55,834 bases of DNA from Oscillospiraceae bacterium (lineage in GTDB: Bacteria; Bacillota; Clostridia; Oscillospirales; Acutalibacteraceae). The notes below the pieces were generated by a model, which ran no database searches, was not told the DNA's origin, and worked only from the letters and a program-made list of their open reading frames with translations. Positions 47,277-54,428 of the stretch are shown piece by piece; position 1 is the first letter of the stretch; each line of letters begins with the position of its first letter. The position numbers were made by a program, and so were the translations under genes. Where the stretch lies: positions 1 to 55,834 of the forward strand of contig WRBQ01000010.1 of assembly GCA_009784445.1 (NCBI GenBank). The letters are read 5' to 3'.

Positions 47277-47888
47277 ATGACGAGGAAAATCTGGCGCGTG
47301 GTGGCAGCAGTAGCGGCCATCGCCTTTGCAGCAAGCATAGTGAGTTTTCACGCACGCAGCGCGGGCATTCGCGGCGAGGTGCTGCGCCTGCACGTGATTG
47401 CAAACTCCAACTGCGACATTGACCAGCAAGCCAAGCTGCATGTACGTGACGCTCTGCTGGCGCAAGGTGACGCGCTGTTCTATGCCAGCGGCGACATCAC
47501 GCAAGCCGAGCAAGCCGTTGCTCTGCGCAGCGCAGAACTCGAGCAAACCGCACAGCAGGCGCTGCAAGCACTTGGGTTGCATCACCCCGTGCGGGTGAGT
47601 GTAGGTACGGCGTTCTTCAACACCCGCAGCTATGGCCAGCTCACTTTCCCGGCTGGGCGATACCAAGCCGTGCAGGTGCACATTGGCCAAAGCGTTGGCG
47701 AAAACTGGTGGTGCGTGATGTTCCCGCCGTTGTGCTTGCCTGCTGCCATGCCGCGCGAAAGCCTGACGCTTGACGCCGTGCTCAGTGACGGCCAAATGCG
47801 CGTGGTGGAAAGCAACCCGCAGTTTGACGTGCGCTTTCGCATTGTGGAGCTTGTGCAGGAATTGCTGGAGCGGCTGCGCAGTGAATAA
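47277..47888 (+). CDS. spoIIR: Stage II sporulation protein R
   Basis: SpoIIR (203 aa) is secreted from the forespore and activates SpoIIGA to process pro-sigma-E. The signal anchor (about residues 7-22) precedes RLHVIANSNCDIDQQAKLHVRDALL and SVGENWWCVMFPPLCLP, both family hallmarks. ATG at 47277 follows GAAAGGGCGG. It converges with the InlB-repeat gene on a bidirectional terminator. Confidence 0.95.
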   Translation: MTRKIWRVVAAVAAIAFAASIVSFHARSAGIRGEVLRLHVIANSNCDIDQQAKLHVRDALLAQGDALFYASGDITQAEQAVALRSAELEQTAQQALQALGLHHPVRVSVGTAFFNTRSYGQLTFPAGRYQAVQVHIGQSVGENWWCVMFPPLCLPAAMPRESLTLDAVLSDGQMRVVESNPQFDVRFRIVELVQELLERLRSE

Positions 47889-47892
47889 CAAA

Positions 47893-47928
47893 AAATGCCC
47901 CCTGCGATATTGCAGGGGGCTTTGTTGT
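47893..47928. terminator. Bidirectional terminator between spoIIR and the InlB-repeat gene
   Basis: GCCCCCTGC / GCAGGGGGC with a 6-nt loop, TTTGTTG on one side and AAAAAA (T-run on the minus strand) on the other. Confidence 0.9.
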
Positions 47929-47929
47929 C

Positions 47930-48664
47930 TTAAAGTTCAGGCCATGGGATGAACGGGAAGATGCGCGCAAGGAAGTTTACGATCGTGCGCAAAACGCCCA
48001 TGATAAAACCAATGGGATCATCGCCTAATGAGATACTCTCAAACACAGCCGTCACAGTAATATCGTGGTTAGGCATCACAAAATCCAAACGCCCATCTTC
48101 AAATTGAACGGTATAGCCGAGATAATGACTGGACTCCCAGCGCACACGCTGCCCGGTAGGGATGGGGTTTGAGACGATGCGCACCTCTTGTCCGGCAACC
48201 ATTTCGCCGCCGCCAGTGCCGCCAACCACAGTTAGCATATGCCGTGGGCATTGTGGGGTGATATCTTCGTGAACGGCTACTATCCATAGATGGTTTTCTG
48301 GCATAACAAAGCTGGAAATGAGGCTCGACGCATTAGTTCCATCCGCGAACACAAGTGGAGTTGTGATGGGGTTTTCGTGCGGCAACGAACCAATTGACTG
48401 CATGAATTCCCAGCGCGTAAAGCGCTGTCCGTTGGCAATTGACCATGGATGCGCTGCAATGGTGACGGTTTCGCCAGGATAGAAAAAAACAGCCGAATTA
48501 TAAAAACCATTGTGTTGTCGAACGCGCAGAGCGGTAACGCCCGCTTCGGCTTGACCGTATCCCCTAACAATCCAGCGGCCGTCATGCGACTCTGCTAAGC
48601 CCGCAATCCCAAACACGCTTGCCAATATCAACATCGCCAAAACAACGCTAAGTATTTTCTTCAT
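47930..48664 (-). CDS. Secreted protein with divergent InlB-type repeat
   Basis: A 244-aa protein. The signal peptide (about residues 1-24, cleaved after GLAES) leads to beta-rich repeats. FVMPNHDITVTAVFE and SSFVMPENHLWIVAVHE are the end strands of divergent InlB B-repeat (Flg_new-like) modules. The C-terminus is hydrophobic (FIMGVLRTIVNFLARIFPFIPWPEL) and may hold the protein at the membrane. ATG at 48664 follows a near-perfect AAGGAGGTCAC. Function unknown; surface location is likely. Confidence 0.8.
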   Translation of the reverse strand: MKKILSVVLAMLILASVFGIAGLAESHDGRWIVRGYGQAEAGVTALRVRQHNGFYNSAVFFYPGETVTIAAHPWSIANGQRFTRWEFMQSIGSLPHENPITTPLVFADGTNASSLISSFVMPENHLWIVAVHEDITPQCPRHMLTVVGGTGGGEMVAGQEVRIVSNPIPTGQRVRWESSHYLGYTVQFEDGRLDFVMPNHDITVTAVFESISLGDDPIGFIMGVLRTIVNFLARIFPFIPWPEL

Positions 48665-48754
48665 CTAAAGTGACCTCCTTAAAAATTAGGTACACCCATT
48701 ATATATATATAATGTCAAGGGGTTTTGGTGAAAAAGTTCAAGTTTGTGCAACAT

Positions 48755-48792
48755 GACGAAAAAATCCCCCTGCGCAATGCACAGGGGGGTGT
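48755..48792 (-). terminator. Terminator of the MerR gene
   Basis: On the minus strand CCCCCTG / CAGGGGG closes a short loop and is followed by ATTTTTTCG. Confidence 0.85.
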
Positions 48793-48798
48793 TTTGGG

Positions 48799-49617
48799 CT
48801 ATTTCTTCGCAACCGGCACTTGCAGTTCTGTGAGAAAGTCGGCCTCGGAGGCCGCGTTGGCATAGGAGCGAATGGCCTTGCCTCGCAGCGGCCCGGCGGC
48901 CATTTCGTAGCCGTTTGATTCAATCCAATTGGCCAGCTTGGTGAAGGCCTCGTTAAAGCCTGTGTAAGGCCCGGCAAACTGCACGGTGGCGCATTGTGCA
49001 ATGGCAGGCAGCATCTTGAACTGGAAGTTGCCCTCACTCTTGCCCGCGGCCGAAACATTTACCGCAATTTCAATGTCTGCATCGGTTTCTTTGTAACCGT
49101 CGTCGTGGTAGATTGAATAGCCAACTGGGGGAGCTTTGATGCCCTGCGTTTGCACAAATGCGGCAAGCTTCTCCCACAAGATGGGTTCGTCCTGCGGCGT
49201 GGGAACGACTTCACGCAAAGACAAAACTTGTTCGGCAGGCAGGGATTTCAGTTGCACTTCATAAACCATAGTTGTAGACTCCTTCTCTAATGTGCCGCAC
49301 ATGGCGGCGATTTTTTCGAGCTTGTCCTGTTCGGCGGCGATGGCAGATTGCAGTTGAAGGCGCTTGCTGTTTAGTGCCGCTTGCATTGCAGCAGGATTAT
49401 CGTACTGCGGCAGCAGGGCTTTGATTTCGTCCACGCCAAAGCCCATGTCACGCAATGCGGTAATGCGTAACAACAAAGGCATTTGCGCCGCCGAATATAA
49501 TCGATACCCGGTGAAGCGGTCAATTTGCGCAGGCATGAGCAAACCGTTTTGCTCATAATAACGCAGCATGCGGGCAGACACGCGCACCAGCTTTGAAAAT
49601 TCGCCGATTTTGAACAA
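48799..49617 (-). CDS. MerR-family regulator with GyrI-like ligand domain
   Basis: A 272-aa BmrR-like regulator. The HTH (IGEFSKLVRVSARMLRYYEQNGLL, about residues 3-26) and dimer helix (about 80-115) are followed by a GyrI/SOUL-type binding domain (about 120-270) that senses hydrophobic or cationic compounds. No efflux pump is adjacent, so the regulated gene may be itself or remote. TTG at 49617 is the start, after GAGGTGAG. Its promoter has the 19-bp spacer typical of MerR control. Confidence 0.92.
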   Translation of the reverse strand: MFKIGEFSKLVRVSARMLRYYEQNGLLMPAQIDRFTGYRLYSAAQMPLLLRITALRDMGFGVDEIKALLPQYDNPAAMQAALNSKRLQLQSAIAAEQDKLEKIAAMCGTLEKESTTMVYEVQLKSLPAEQVLSLREVVPTPQDEPILWEKLAAFVQTQGIKAPPVGYSIYHDDGYKETDADIEIAVNVSAAGKSEGNFQFKMLPAIAQCATVQFAGPYTGFNEAFTKLANWIESNGYEMAAGPLRGKAIRSYANAASEADFLTELQVPVAKK

Positions 49618-49661
49618 GAAAACTCACCTCGTTTTTGTGTGCTAATCATGATTGCAACTTT

Positions 49662-49692
49662 ATTATACGCCTTAACACGATGTCAAAGTCAA
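49662..49692 (-). promoter_or_regulatory. MerR-type promoter with 19-bp spacer
   Basis: On the minus strand TTGACT (49692-49687) and TATAAT (49667-49662) are 19 bp apart. The spacer holds an imperfect dyad TTGAC / GTTAA, the usual MerR operator position. Confidence 0.75.
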
Positions 49693-49698
49693 GCGTTT

Positions 49699-49738
49699 TT
49701 TTAAAAAAATTCCCCCGCATGAGTTGCAGGGGGATTTC
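49699..49738 (-). terminator. Terminator of fucU
   Basis: On the minus strand the stem TCCCCCTGCA / TGCGGGGGA (one mismatch) is followed by ATTTTTTTA. Confidence 0.85.
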
Positions 49739-49741
49739 TTG

Positions 49742-50173
49742 CTATGCGTTGTGAATCACCACGCCTTTTTTCAGTATCACGTTGGCGTACAGTTCGGTTT
49801 CGCCGGTGGCCACAATGGCGTAGGCCTGCGCGGCGCGTTCGTAGAACTCGTAACGCTCCAGCAATGCCACGGGACGGTCGCCGTCGCGACCCAAAATGCA
49901 CTTGCTATATTCCTGCCAGATGGGCGGGCGCACGTCGGGGTCGCCAGTGCCCATGAGCACCACGGGGCAATCCACAAAGGTGTCTAGCGGGAAGTACATC
50001 AATATGGCGTCTAGCAGCGTGGGGATATTGCAGTTGTCGGCACGCACCAAGCGCTGGGCTAGTGACGCCGCAGGAAAGTTTGCGTCCGCGAGGACGATTT
50101 CGTCGCCGTGGCCCATTTCGGCTAATACTTTCAACAGCTCGGGCGAAAGACAGGGGGGGATGTGTTTGAGCAT
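49742..50173 (-). CDS. fucU: RbsD/FucU-family sugar mutarotase
   Basis: A 143-aa protein of the fucose mutarotase/ribose pyranase group. MGHGDEIVLADANFPA (about residues 20-35), with catalytic His22, and the C-terminal YANVILKKGVV are characteristic. FucU interconverts alpha- and beta-L-fucose. No fucose operon is nearby; the gene follows an XRE-NUDIX gene by about 32 bp and a GH109-like enzyme lies further up. ATG at 50173 follows AAGGAG. Confidence 0.9.
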   Translation of the reverse strand: MLKHIPPCLSPELLKVLAEMGHGDEIVLADANFPAASLAQRLVRADNCNIPTLLDAILMYFPLDTFVDCPVVLMGTGDPDVRPPIWQEYSKCILGRDGDRPVALLERYEFYERAAQAYAIVATGETELYANVILKKGVVIHNA

Positions 50174-50205
50174 GGGTTTTCTCCTTGCAGGTTTTGTGGT
50201 TATGT

Positions 50206-50886
50206 TTATGCACGTGTGGCTGTAGATATACGCACGACGTGTTTCATGTCGCCGCGCAGCAGTTCGCGCAGGTTTTCGGGGTAGACTATCATGCTGTCTA
50301 GGTTTTCCAGCGGCACCCAATGGAACCGCAAATGCGGTGCATCCTCTGCGCCGGGAAATTCCTCCTGCGGCAGCGGTTCGCGCATATGCAGGTGAAACAT
50401 CAGCGCAACTTGTTGGATGGCTTTGCCTTGCCAAGTGTAGAAATTTTCTTCAGTCCATGCGAGCTCGCCCACGGTGATGTTAAAGCCGGTTTCTTGTTTG
50501 AATCGCCGCGCTAAAGCTTGTGCGGCTGTTTCGCCAAAGCGCACCTGTCCGCCTGGTGTGGCATAGCCGTCATCGGCGTATCGGGTGTCGCTGTGCAGCA
50601 ACACGCAGCCGTCGCGCACGAGCACGCCTTGGGTGCGCAGTGAAAACTTGCCGTCAAAGTGCGTGAGGAAGGCTTGGTCACTGGCGGTCATCAGCTCGTG
50701 CTCGCTGACGTTGAGCGCCTTGCAAATGGCCGAAATGATGGTGATGTCCGGGTAGGTGATGCCGCGCTCCCATTTGCTCACGGTGGTGGGCAGCACGCCG
50801 AGTCGGTCGGCCAGTTGCTCCTGCGTGAGCGAAAGCGCGCTGCGTTTTTCTTTGATGAACGCCGCGAAGTTGGTCTTGTTTGTCAT
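50206..50886 (-). CDS. XRE regulator fused to a NUDIX domain
   Basis: A 226-aa two-domain protein. The HTH_3 domain (residues 6-66: KEKRSALSLTQEQLADRLGV...SKWERG) is followed by a NUDIX domain (about residues 80-215). The Nudix box GGQVRFGETAAQALARRFKQ, then ETGF, keeps most positions, but RE is RR and EE is QE, so hydrolysis may be weak and the domain may act as a sensor. Promoter TTGTAA-17-TATAAT lies just upstream. Probably co-transcribed with fucU. Confidence 0.88.
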   Translation of the reverse strand: MTNKTNFAAFIKEKRSALSLTQEQLADRLGVLPTTVSKWERGITYPDITIISAICKALNVSEHELMTASDQAFLTHFDGKFSLRTQGVLVRDGCVLLHSDTRYADDGYATPGGQVRFGETAAQALARRFKQETGFNITVGELAWTEENFYTWQGKAIQQVALMFHLHMREPLPQEEFPGAEDAPHLRFHWVPLENLDSMIVYPENLRELLRGDMKHVVRISTATRA

Positions 50887-50907
50887 GATATCATCTCCTT
50901 TGCAACG

Positions 50908-50936
50908 ATTATATCATGGGCGGGCGAAAGTTACAA
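50908..50936 (-). promoter_or_regulatory. Promoter of XRE-NUDIX/fucU
   Basis: On the minus strand TTGTAA (50936-50931), 17 bp, TATAAT (50913-50908). The spacer and -10 include GATATAATC. Confidence 0.8.
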
Positions 50937-50948
50937 TGGCCGGTTGGG

Positions 50949-51401
50949 CTACTTAACGGGATAAAACGCCGCCACCAAGTTCACATAGTCTTGTGCGTCT
51001 TTCGCTGCTAGATTGGTGTAGCAAAAACTCTGCTCGGCGCATTTCACGTGCGCGTTGCCATGCAGCGTATAGGTTTTCTGATAGCGGCACTTGCCATTGG
51101 TCATGCGCATGCCTTTGCAGGGCTTGCAATGGTGGCTATCGTCAATAAAGGGTTGTTGAATCAACGCTGGGGCTGCTTCAAGATATGCCCTGCGTTTGTC
51201 GATGCCTGATGCGTACACCCGCAACACGATATTATCATGCAGGCAAATACGCGCGATGATTTTCGGGGTTTTTGCACCGGGTTTGATGTACGCGATAAAT
51301 GAGTTCCAGTAGGCGTTGTCGTGCAGTTTATAGCGAACATAGCCTGCCGCGAGCATGGCCTCGTCAAACGCAGCGATGAAGGCTAAATCGTGCTCATTCA
51401 C
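50949..51401 (-). CDS. Hypothetical protein with Cys cluster
   Basis: A 150-aa soluble protein. The C-terminal third has a metal-ligand-like cluster (HHCKPCKGMRM...GKCRYQ, then CAEQSFCY). It is similar in layout to DUF3788-type proteins, but I do not assign it. The GTG at 51401 overlaps the oxidoreductase TAG by one base, with GGAGGAA upstream, so it is translationally coupled. A frame extending further upstream would run inside the oxidoreductase gene. Confidence 0.72.
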   Translation of the reverse strand: MNEHDLAFIAAFDEAMLAAGYVRYKLHDNAYWNSFIAYIKPGAKTPKIIARICLHDNIVLRVYASGIDKRRAYLEAAPALIQQPFIDDSHHCKPCKGMRMTNGKCRYQKTYTLHGNAHVKCAEQSFCYTNLAAKDAQDYVNLVAAFYPVK

Positions 51402-52627
51402 TACACCACTTCCTCCAAGCAAAACTTGTCGTCGTATGCTGGCTCGCGATCAACCCACATGCCATTCGTAAAGTCCGGCACAGGCACAGGCGCGCCGCCC
51501 ATGGCCACGCTTTGTTCACTCAAGCAGGTCACGACCATCCACGCGGCGGTGTCGTAGACATCAATTGGCGGTTTTTCGCCACGCTGCGCAGCATCCGCAA
51601 AGGCGCACAGCACCAGATAATCCATGCCGCCATGGCCGCCCGAATGTACGCCGTCTTTCTGATATTGCTTCCACAGTGGGTGCTCAAACTCGGGCAGGTA
51701 CTTATCAAACTGCTCCCACTCGTGGTGGGGTGAACGGCCGTCGATGTAAATGGCATCGTTGAACGGTGCTTCGCGGTAGCACGCCCGCGTACCCGAAAGC
51801 GCATAGTTTCGGCTATAGGGGCGTGGCAAGCTGCAATCATGCACCAGAGTAATCGTCTCTCCGCCAGCGCATTTGATGGTGGTGGTGACGATGTCGCCGC
51901 AGGCAAACTGCGCATTGGCTAGGTAGTACTCCGGCCCTTTTTCGCGCAGGATATACTCTTGCAGACCGCGTGCTTTGCTGGCCACACTGGTGAGCGTGAG
52001 AAATTGGTTGCCGCGGTTGATGCGCAGCAGCTTAGCAATTGGCCCAAGCTGGTGAGTGGGGTAAAGCTCGCCGTTGCGGGCGAGAAAGTTCGGCAAGCGG
52101 CCATGGCGGTTCTCTTTGCCATAGGCGATTTCGTCGCGCAGGTCATGGCGATAGCCGCCCTCGCAGTGTACGACCTCGCCAAACACGCCCTGCCGCACCA
52201 TGTTGAACAGCGCCATTTCCTTGCGGTCATAGCAACAATTCTCAAGCAGCATGCAGAACTTGCCTGTGTCTTCGCTGGTGCGCACCATTTGCCAGCATTC
52301 TTCCACACTGGCTGCGCCGCCCACTTCAATGGCCACATGGCAGCCTGCGCGCATGCAGTCCACGGCAATGCGCGCATGGGTAATCCACGTGGTGCAGCAC
52401 AGCACGGCATCAAGCTGTTCACTGGCCAGCATGGCTTTGTGGTCGAGATAAACTTTCGGCGTGGCGCCGGTTTTTTCGTGCACGAGTTTTGCACCTGCTT
52501 CGGCGCGGTCTTGGTAGGCATCGCACACGGCGGGCACCACCACGCCGGGAATGTTGAGCATTTCGCCCATGTTGGCCGTGCCGCGGGCGCTCAGGCCAAT
52601 GCAGCCAATGCGGATTTGCTTGGTCAT
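51401..52627 (-). CDS. Gfo/Idh/MocA oxidoreductase, GH109-like
   Basis: A 408-aa NAD-dependent enzyme. The Rossmann start IGCIGLSARGTANM (about residues 7-20) and VAIEVGGAASVEECW are followed by the large C-terminal domain with YRHDLRDEI and THQLGPIAKLL. This pattern fits glycosidase family 109 (alpha-N-acetylgalactosaminidase type, with a transient NAD redox step) or related dehydrogenases. No secretion signal is visible. ATG at 52627 follows AAGGAG, which overlaps the promoter of RNA C on the other strand. Confidence 0.88.
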   Translation of the reverse strand: MTKQIRIGCIGLSARGTANMGEMLNIPGVVVPAVCDAYQDRAEAGAKLVHEKTGATPKVYLDHKAMLASEQLDAVLCCTTWITHARIAVDCMRAGCHVAIEVGGAASVEECWQMVRTSEDTGKFCMLLENCCYDRKEMALFNMVRQGVFGEVVHCEGGYRHDLRDEIAYGKENRHGRLPNFLARNGELYPTHQLGPIAKLLRINRGNQFLTLTSVASKARGLQEYILREKGPEYYLANAQFACGDIVTTTIKCAGGETITLVHDCSLPRPYSRNYALSGTRACYREAPFNDAIYIDGRSPHHEWEQFDKYLPEFEHPLWKQYQKDGVHSGGHGGMDYLVLCAFADAAQRGEKPPIDVYDTAAWMVVTCLSEQSVAMGGAPVPVPDFTNGMWVDREPAYDDKFCLEEVV

Positions 52628-52639
52628 ATGAAAATCTCC

Positions 52640-52785
52640 TTGACAAAAACGAATAGTTGTGTTATGATAAAAGCGAGGGTTGGTGCTACGCAACAACTGG
52701 CTGGCTCCTCATCCTCGCATGCTAATTGTATATTGCAAGAAATAACCGCCCGTGTTTGTAGGCACGAGGGCGGTTACTTCTTTCT
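52640..52785 (+). ncRNA. Antitoxin-like RNA C with its promoter
   Basis: TTGACA (52640-52645), 17 bp, TATGAT (52663-52668) predicts an RNA of about 110 nt. The 5' hairpin GCGAGG / CCTCGC encloses ACTGGCTGGCT. The terminator ATAACCGCCC / GGGCGGTTA follows. The RNA's 3' end is antisense to the last codons of the toxin-like ORF at 52774-52863. It is closely related to RNA B (47001) and more distantly to RNA A (40692). Confidence 0.78.
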
Positions 52786-52863
52786 ATGGTCATCGCTGGA
52801 GCTGAGGTAGCGCGTGGCTACAATCAACAAAACCAGTAAGTACACGAGAAAGTCAAAATTCAT
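52774..52863 (-). CDS. Small hydrophobic toxin-like peptide C
   Basis: A 29-aa ORF: MNFDFLVYLLVLLIVAT followed by a charged tail (DDHRKK), similar in layout to peptide A. ATG at 52863 follows AAGGGGGTGAG, the same strong ribosome-binding site as in A. That site sits in a predicted GAAA-tetraloop hairpin (CCCTC GAAA GGGGG) that would hide it. Promoter on the minus strand: TTGCAA (52954-52949), 17 bp, TATACT (52931-52926). Toxicity is inferred from layout only. Confidence 0.72.
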   Translation of the reverse strand: MNFDFLVYLLVLLIVATRYLSSSDDHRKK

Positions 52864-52976
52864 AAGCTCTCACCCCCTTTCGAGGGCAAGGGCAAGCAAC
52901 CGCCGCTGGGCGTAGCACCATCAATAGTATACAATATACTGTCGCAAATTGCAAGCCTAAATTAATATATCGTCGG

Positions 52977-53015
52977 CCTCCCGCATATACATACACAACG
53001 CCAACTTGCGGGAGG
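52977..53015 (+). promoter_or_regulatory. Hairpin sequestering the glycosyltransferase ribosome-binding site
   Basis: CCTCCCGCA (52977-52985) is perfectly complementary to TGCGGGAGG (53007-53015), and the latter contains the GGGAGG Shine-Dalgarno site of the gene at 53022. The loop is 21 nt. Confidence 0.65.
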
Positions 53016-53021
53016 TTTGCC

Positions 53022-54095
53022 ATGCCCACTATTAGCCTGTGTATGATTGTGAAAAACGAAGAAGAAGTCTTGGCGCGTTGCTTGAGCAGCGCACAGGGGC
53101 TGTGGGATGAACTGATTATCATCGACACCGGCAGTGCTGACCGCACGAAAGAAATCGCCGCGCAGTTCACACCGCATGTTTATGATTTTGCTTGGGTTGA
53201 CCACTTTGCCGCAGCGCGCAATTTTGCCTTCAGCAAGGGCACCTGCGACTATCTGATGTGGCTGGACGCAGACGACATCATTCTGCCGGATGACCATGCG
53301 GTATTTTTGCAGCTCAAGCAAAGCCTAAATCCTAGCGTAGACACCGTGATGATGAAATACAACATCGCCTTTGACGAACAGGGCAACCCCACCTTCAGCT
53401 ACTACCGCGAGCGAATCATGCGCCGTGACCCTCGCGCCACGTGGCAGGGCGCGGTGCACGAGGTCATCACGCCCTTTGGGCAGATTCTGCACAGCCCCAT
53501 TGCCATCACCCACCGCCGCAAAGAGAAAGCTGACAGCGACCGCAACCTGCGTCTGTTTGAAAATCTACTTGAACGCGGCGTAGAGTTAAATCCGCGTGAA
53601 ACGTTTTACTATGCCCGCGAGCTGTTCTATCACGCGCGTTATAACGATGCCGTGCAGGCGTTTACGCAGTTTTTGGTTGAGGGCAAGGGCTGGCTGGAAA
53701 ACAACATCGATGCCTGCCGCGTGATGGCGCAATGCCTTGCGGCGCTGGGCAAAGCGGATCAAGCGCGTTTGGCCTTGCTGCGTTCGTTTGAGTACGACAG
53801 CCCGCGTGCGGAAGTCTGTTGCGAACTGGGTGAGCACCACTTTGCCAGAGGTGAATATGAACCTGCCATTCAGTGGTATAAAATTGCCCTGCAATGTCCG
53901 CGGCACGACGCGAGCGGCGCCTTTGTGCAAGAGGAATGCTATGGCTACCTGCCGCACTTGCAGCTATGTGTTTGCTATGACCGCCTTGGGCAGCATGACA
54001 TCGCCGAAGCACACAACGAGCAAGCTGGCAAATTACGCCCGCAGTCGCCTGCATATCTATATAATAAGAAATATTTTAATGAGAAGAAGCATTAA
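53022..54095 (+). CDS. GT2 glycosyltransferase with TPR-like C-terminus
   Basis: A 357-aa protein. The GT2 domain (about residues 1-170) begins ISLCMIVKNEEEVLARCL, with IIDTGSADRT and the metal-binding LDADD. Helical tetratricopeptide-like repeats follow (about residues 185-350: YARELFYHARYNDAVQAF, EYEPAIQWYKIALQCP). This layout is common in SunS-like and surface-glycan transferases. Acceptor unknown. ATG at 53022 is 6 nt after the GGGAGG that is held in a hairpin. Confidence 0.92.
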   Translation: MPTISLCMIVKNEEEVLARCLSSAQGLWDELIIIDTGSADRTKEIAAQFTPHVYDFAWVDHFAAARNFAFSKGTCDYLMWLDADDIILPDDHAVFLQLKQSLNPSVDTVMMKYNIAFDEQGNPTFSYYRERIMRRDPRATWQGAVHEVITPFGQILHSPIAITHRRKEKADSDRNLRLFENLLERGVELNPRETFYYARELFYHARYNDAVQAFTQFLVEGKGWLENNIDACRVMAQCLAALGKADQARLALLRSFEYDSPRAEVCCELGEHHFARGEYEPAIQWYKIALQCPRHDASGAFVQEECYGYLPHLQLCVCYDRLGQHDIAEAHNEQAGKLRPQSPAYLYNKKYFNEKKH

Positions 54096-54428
54096 TTTTG
54101 CTGAGGCTGGAGTAGGACACAGCGAAGCGACCTGCTCCCCACAGGGGCGACGTAAAAACGCAGCCCCTTCAAGAGGCTGCGTGTCGTGCAGAAAACCGGC
54201 GGGACTAAAGCATTGCGTGCAAGCACGCATCCCCCTAAAACATGTACCATTGACCGCAAAAGACAGAAAGCGGCCAAAATGTTTTGCTTTTTTAACGTCC
54301 ACGTCGGCTTTGCCGCGCAAGAATCAGTCTAGCACATTGGCGCGCGAAAAACAAGGGCTAAACGCAAGAATGTCAGCTTATTTTGGTGGCAGAATCACAC
54401 AATTGGAAATTATCGGGAGGACATGACA
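54096..54428. other. Gene-free segment between two glycosyltransferase genes
   Basis: This 333-bp gap has no convincing ORF. It holds a copy of the ftsZ-type repeat block (CACAGCGAAGCGACC at 54118), a hairpin ACGCAGCC / GGCTGCGT (54158-54182), and TGCGTGC/GCACGCA (about 54213). The last two have only weak T-runs. Confidence 0.6.
54118..54153. repeat. Intergenic repeat block related to the ftsZ linker
   Basis: CACAGCGAAGCGACC followed by TGCTCCCCACAGGGGCG. The left half is identical to the ftsZ unit; the right half has diverged. Confidence 0.75.

Noticed and set aside
47069..47338. 89-codon minus-strand ORF opposite RNA B as a toxin
   Set aside because: It is Arg/Ser-rich with no continuous hydrophobic helix, no GGGGGTGAG site, and it overlaps spoIIR.
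48695..48715. ATTATATATATATAAT palindrome as an operator
   Set aside because: It is a simple AT repeat within a probable promoter region and gives no specific support for a regulator.
53737..54426. 229-codon ORF extending past the GT2 gene
   Set aside because: Its first half is a shadow of the GT2 gene and its second half crosses repeats and hairpins; the composition is Arg/Ser-rich and lacks a domain.
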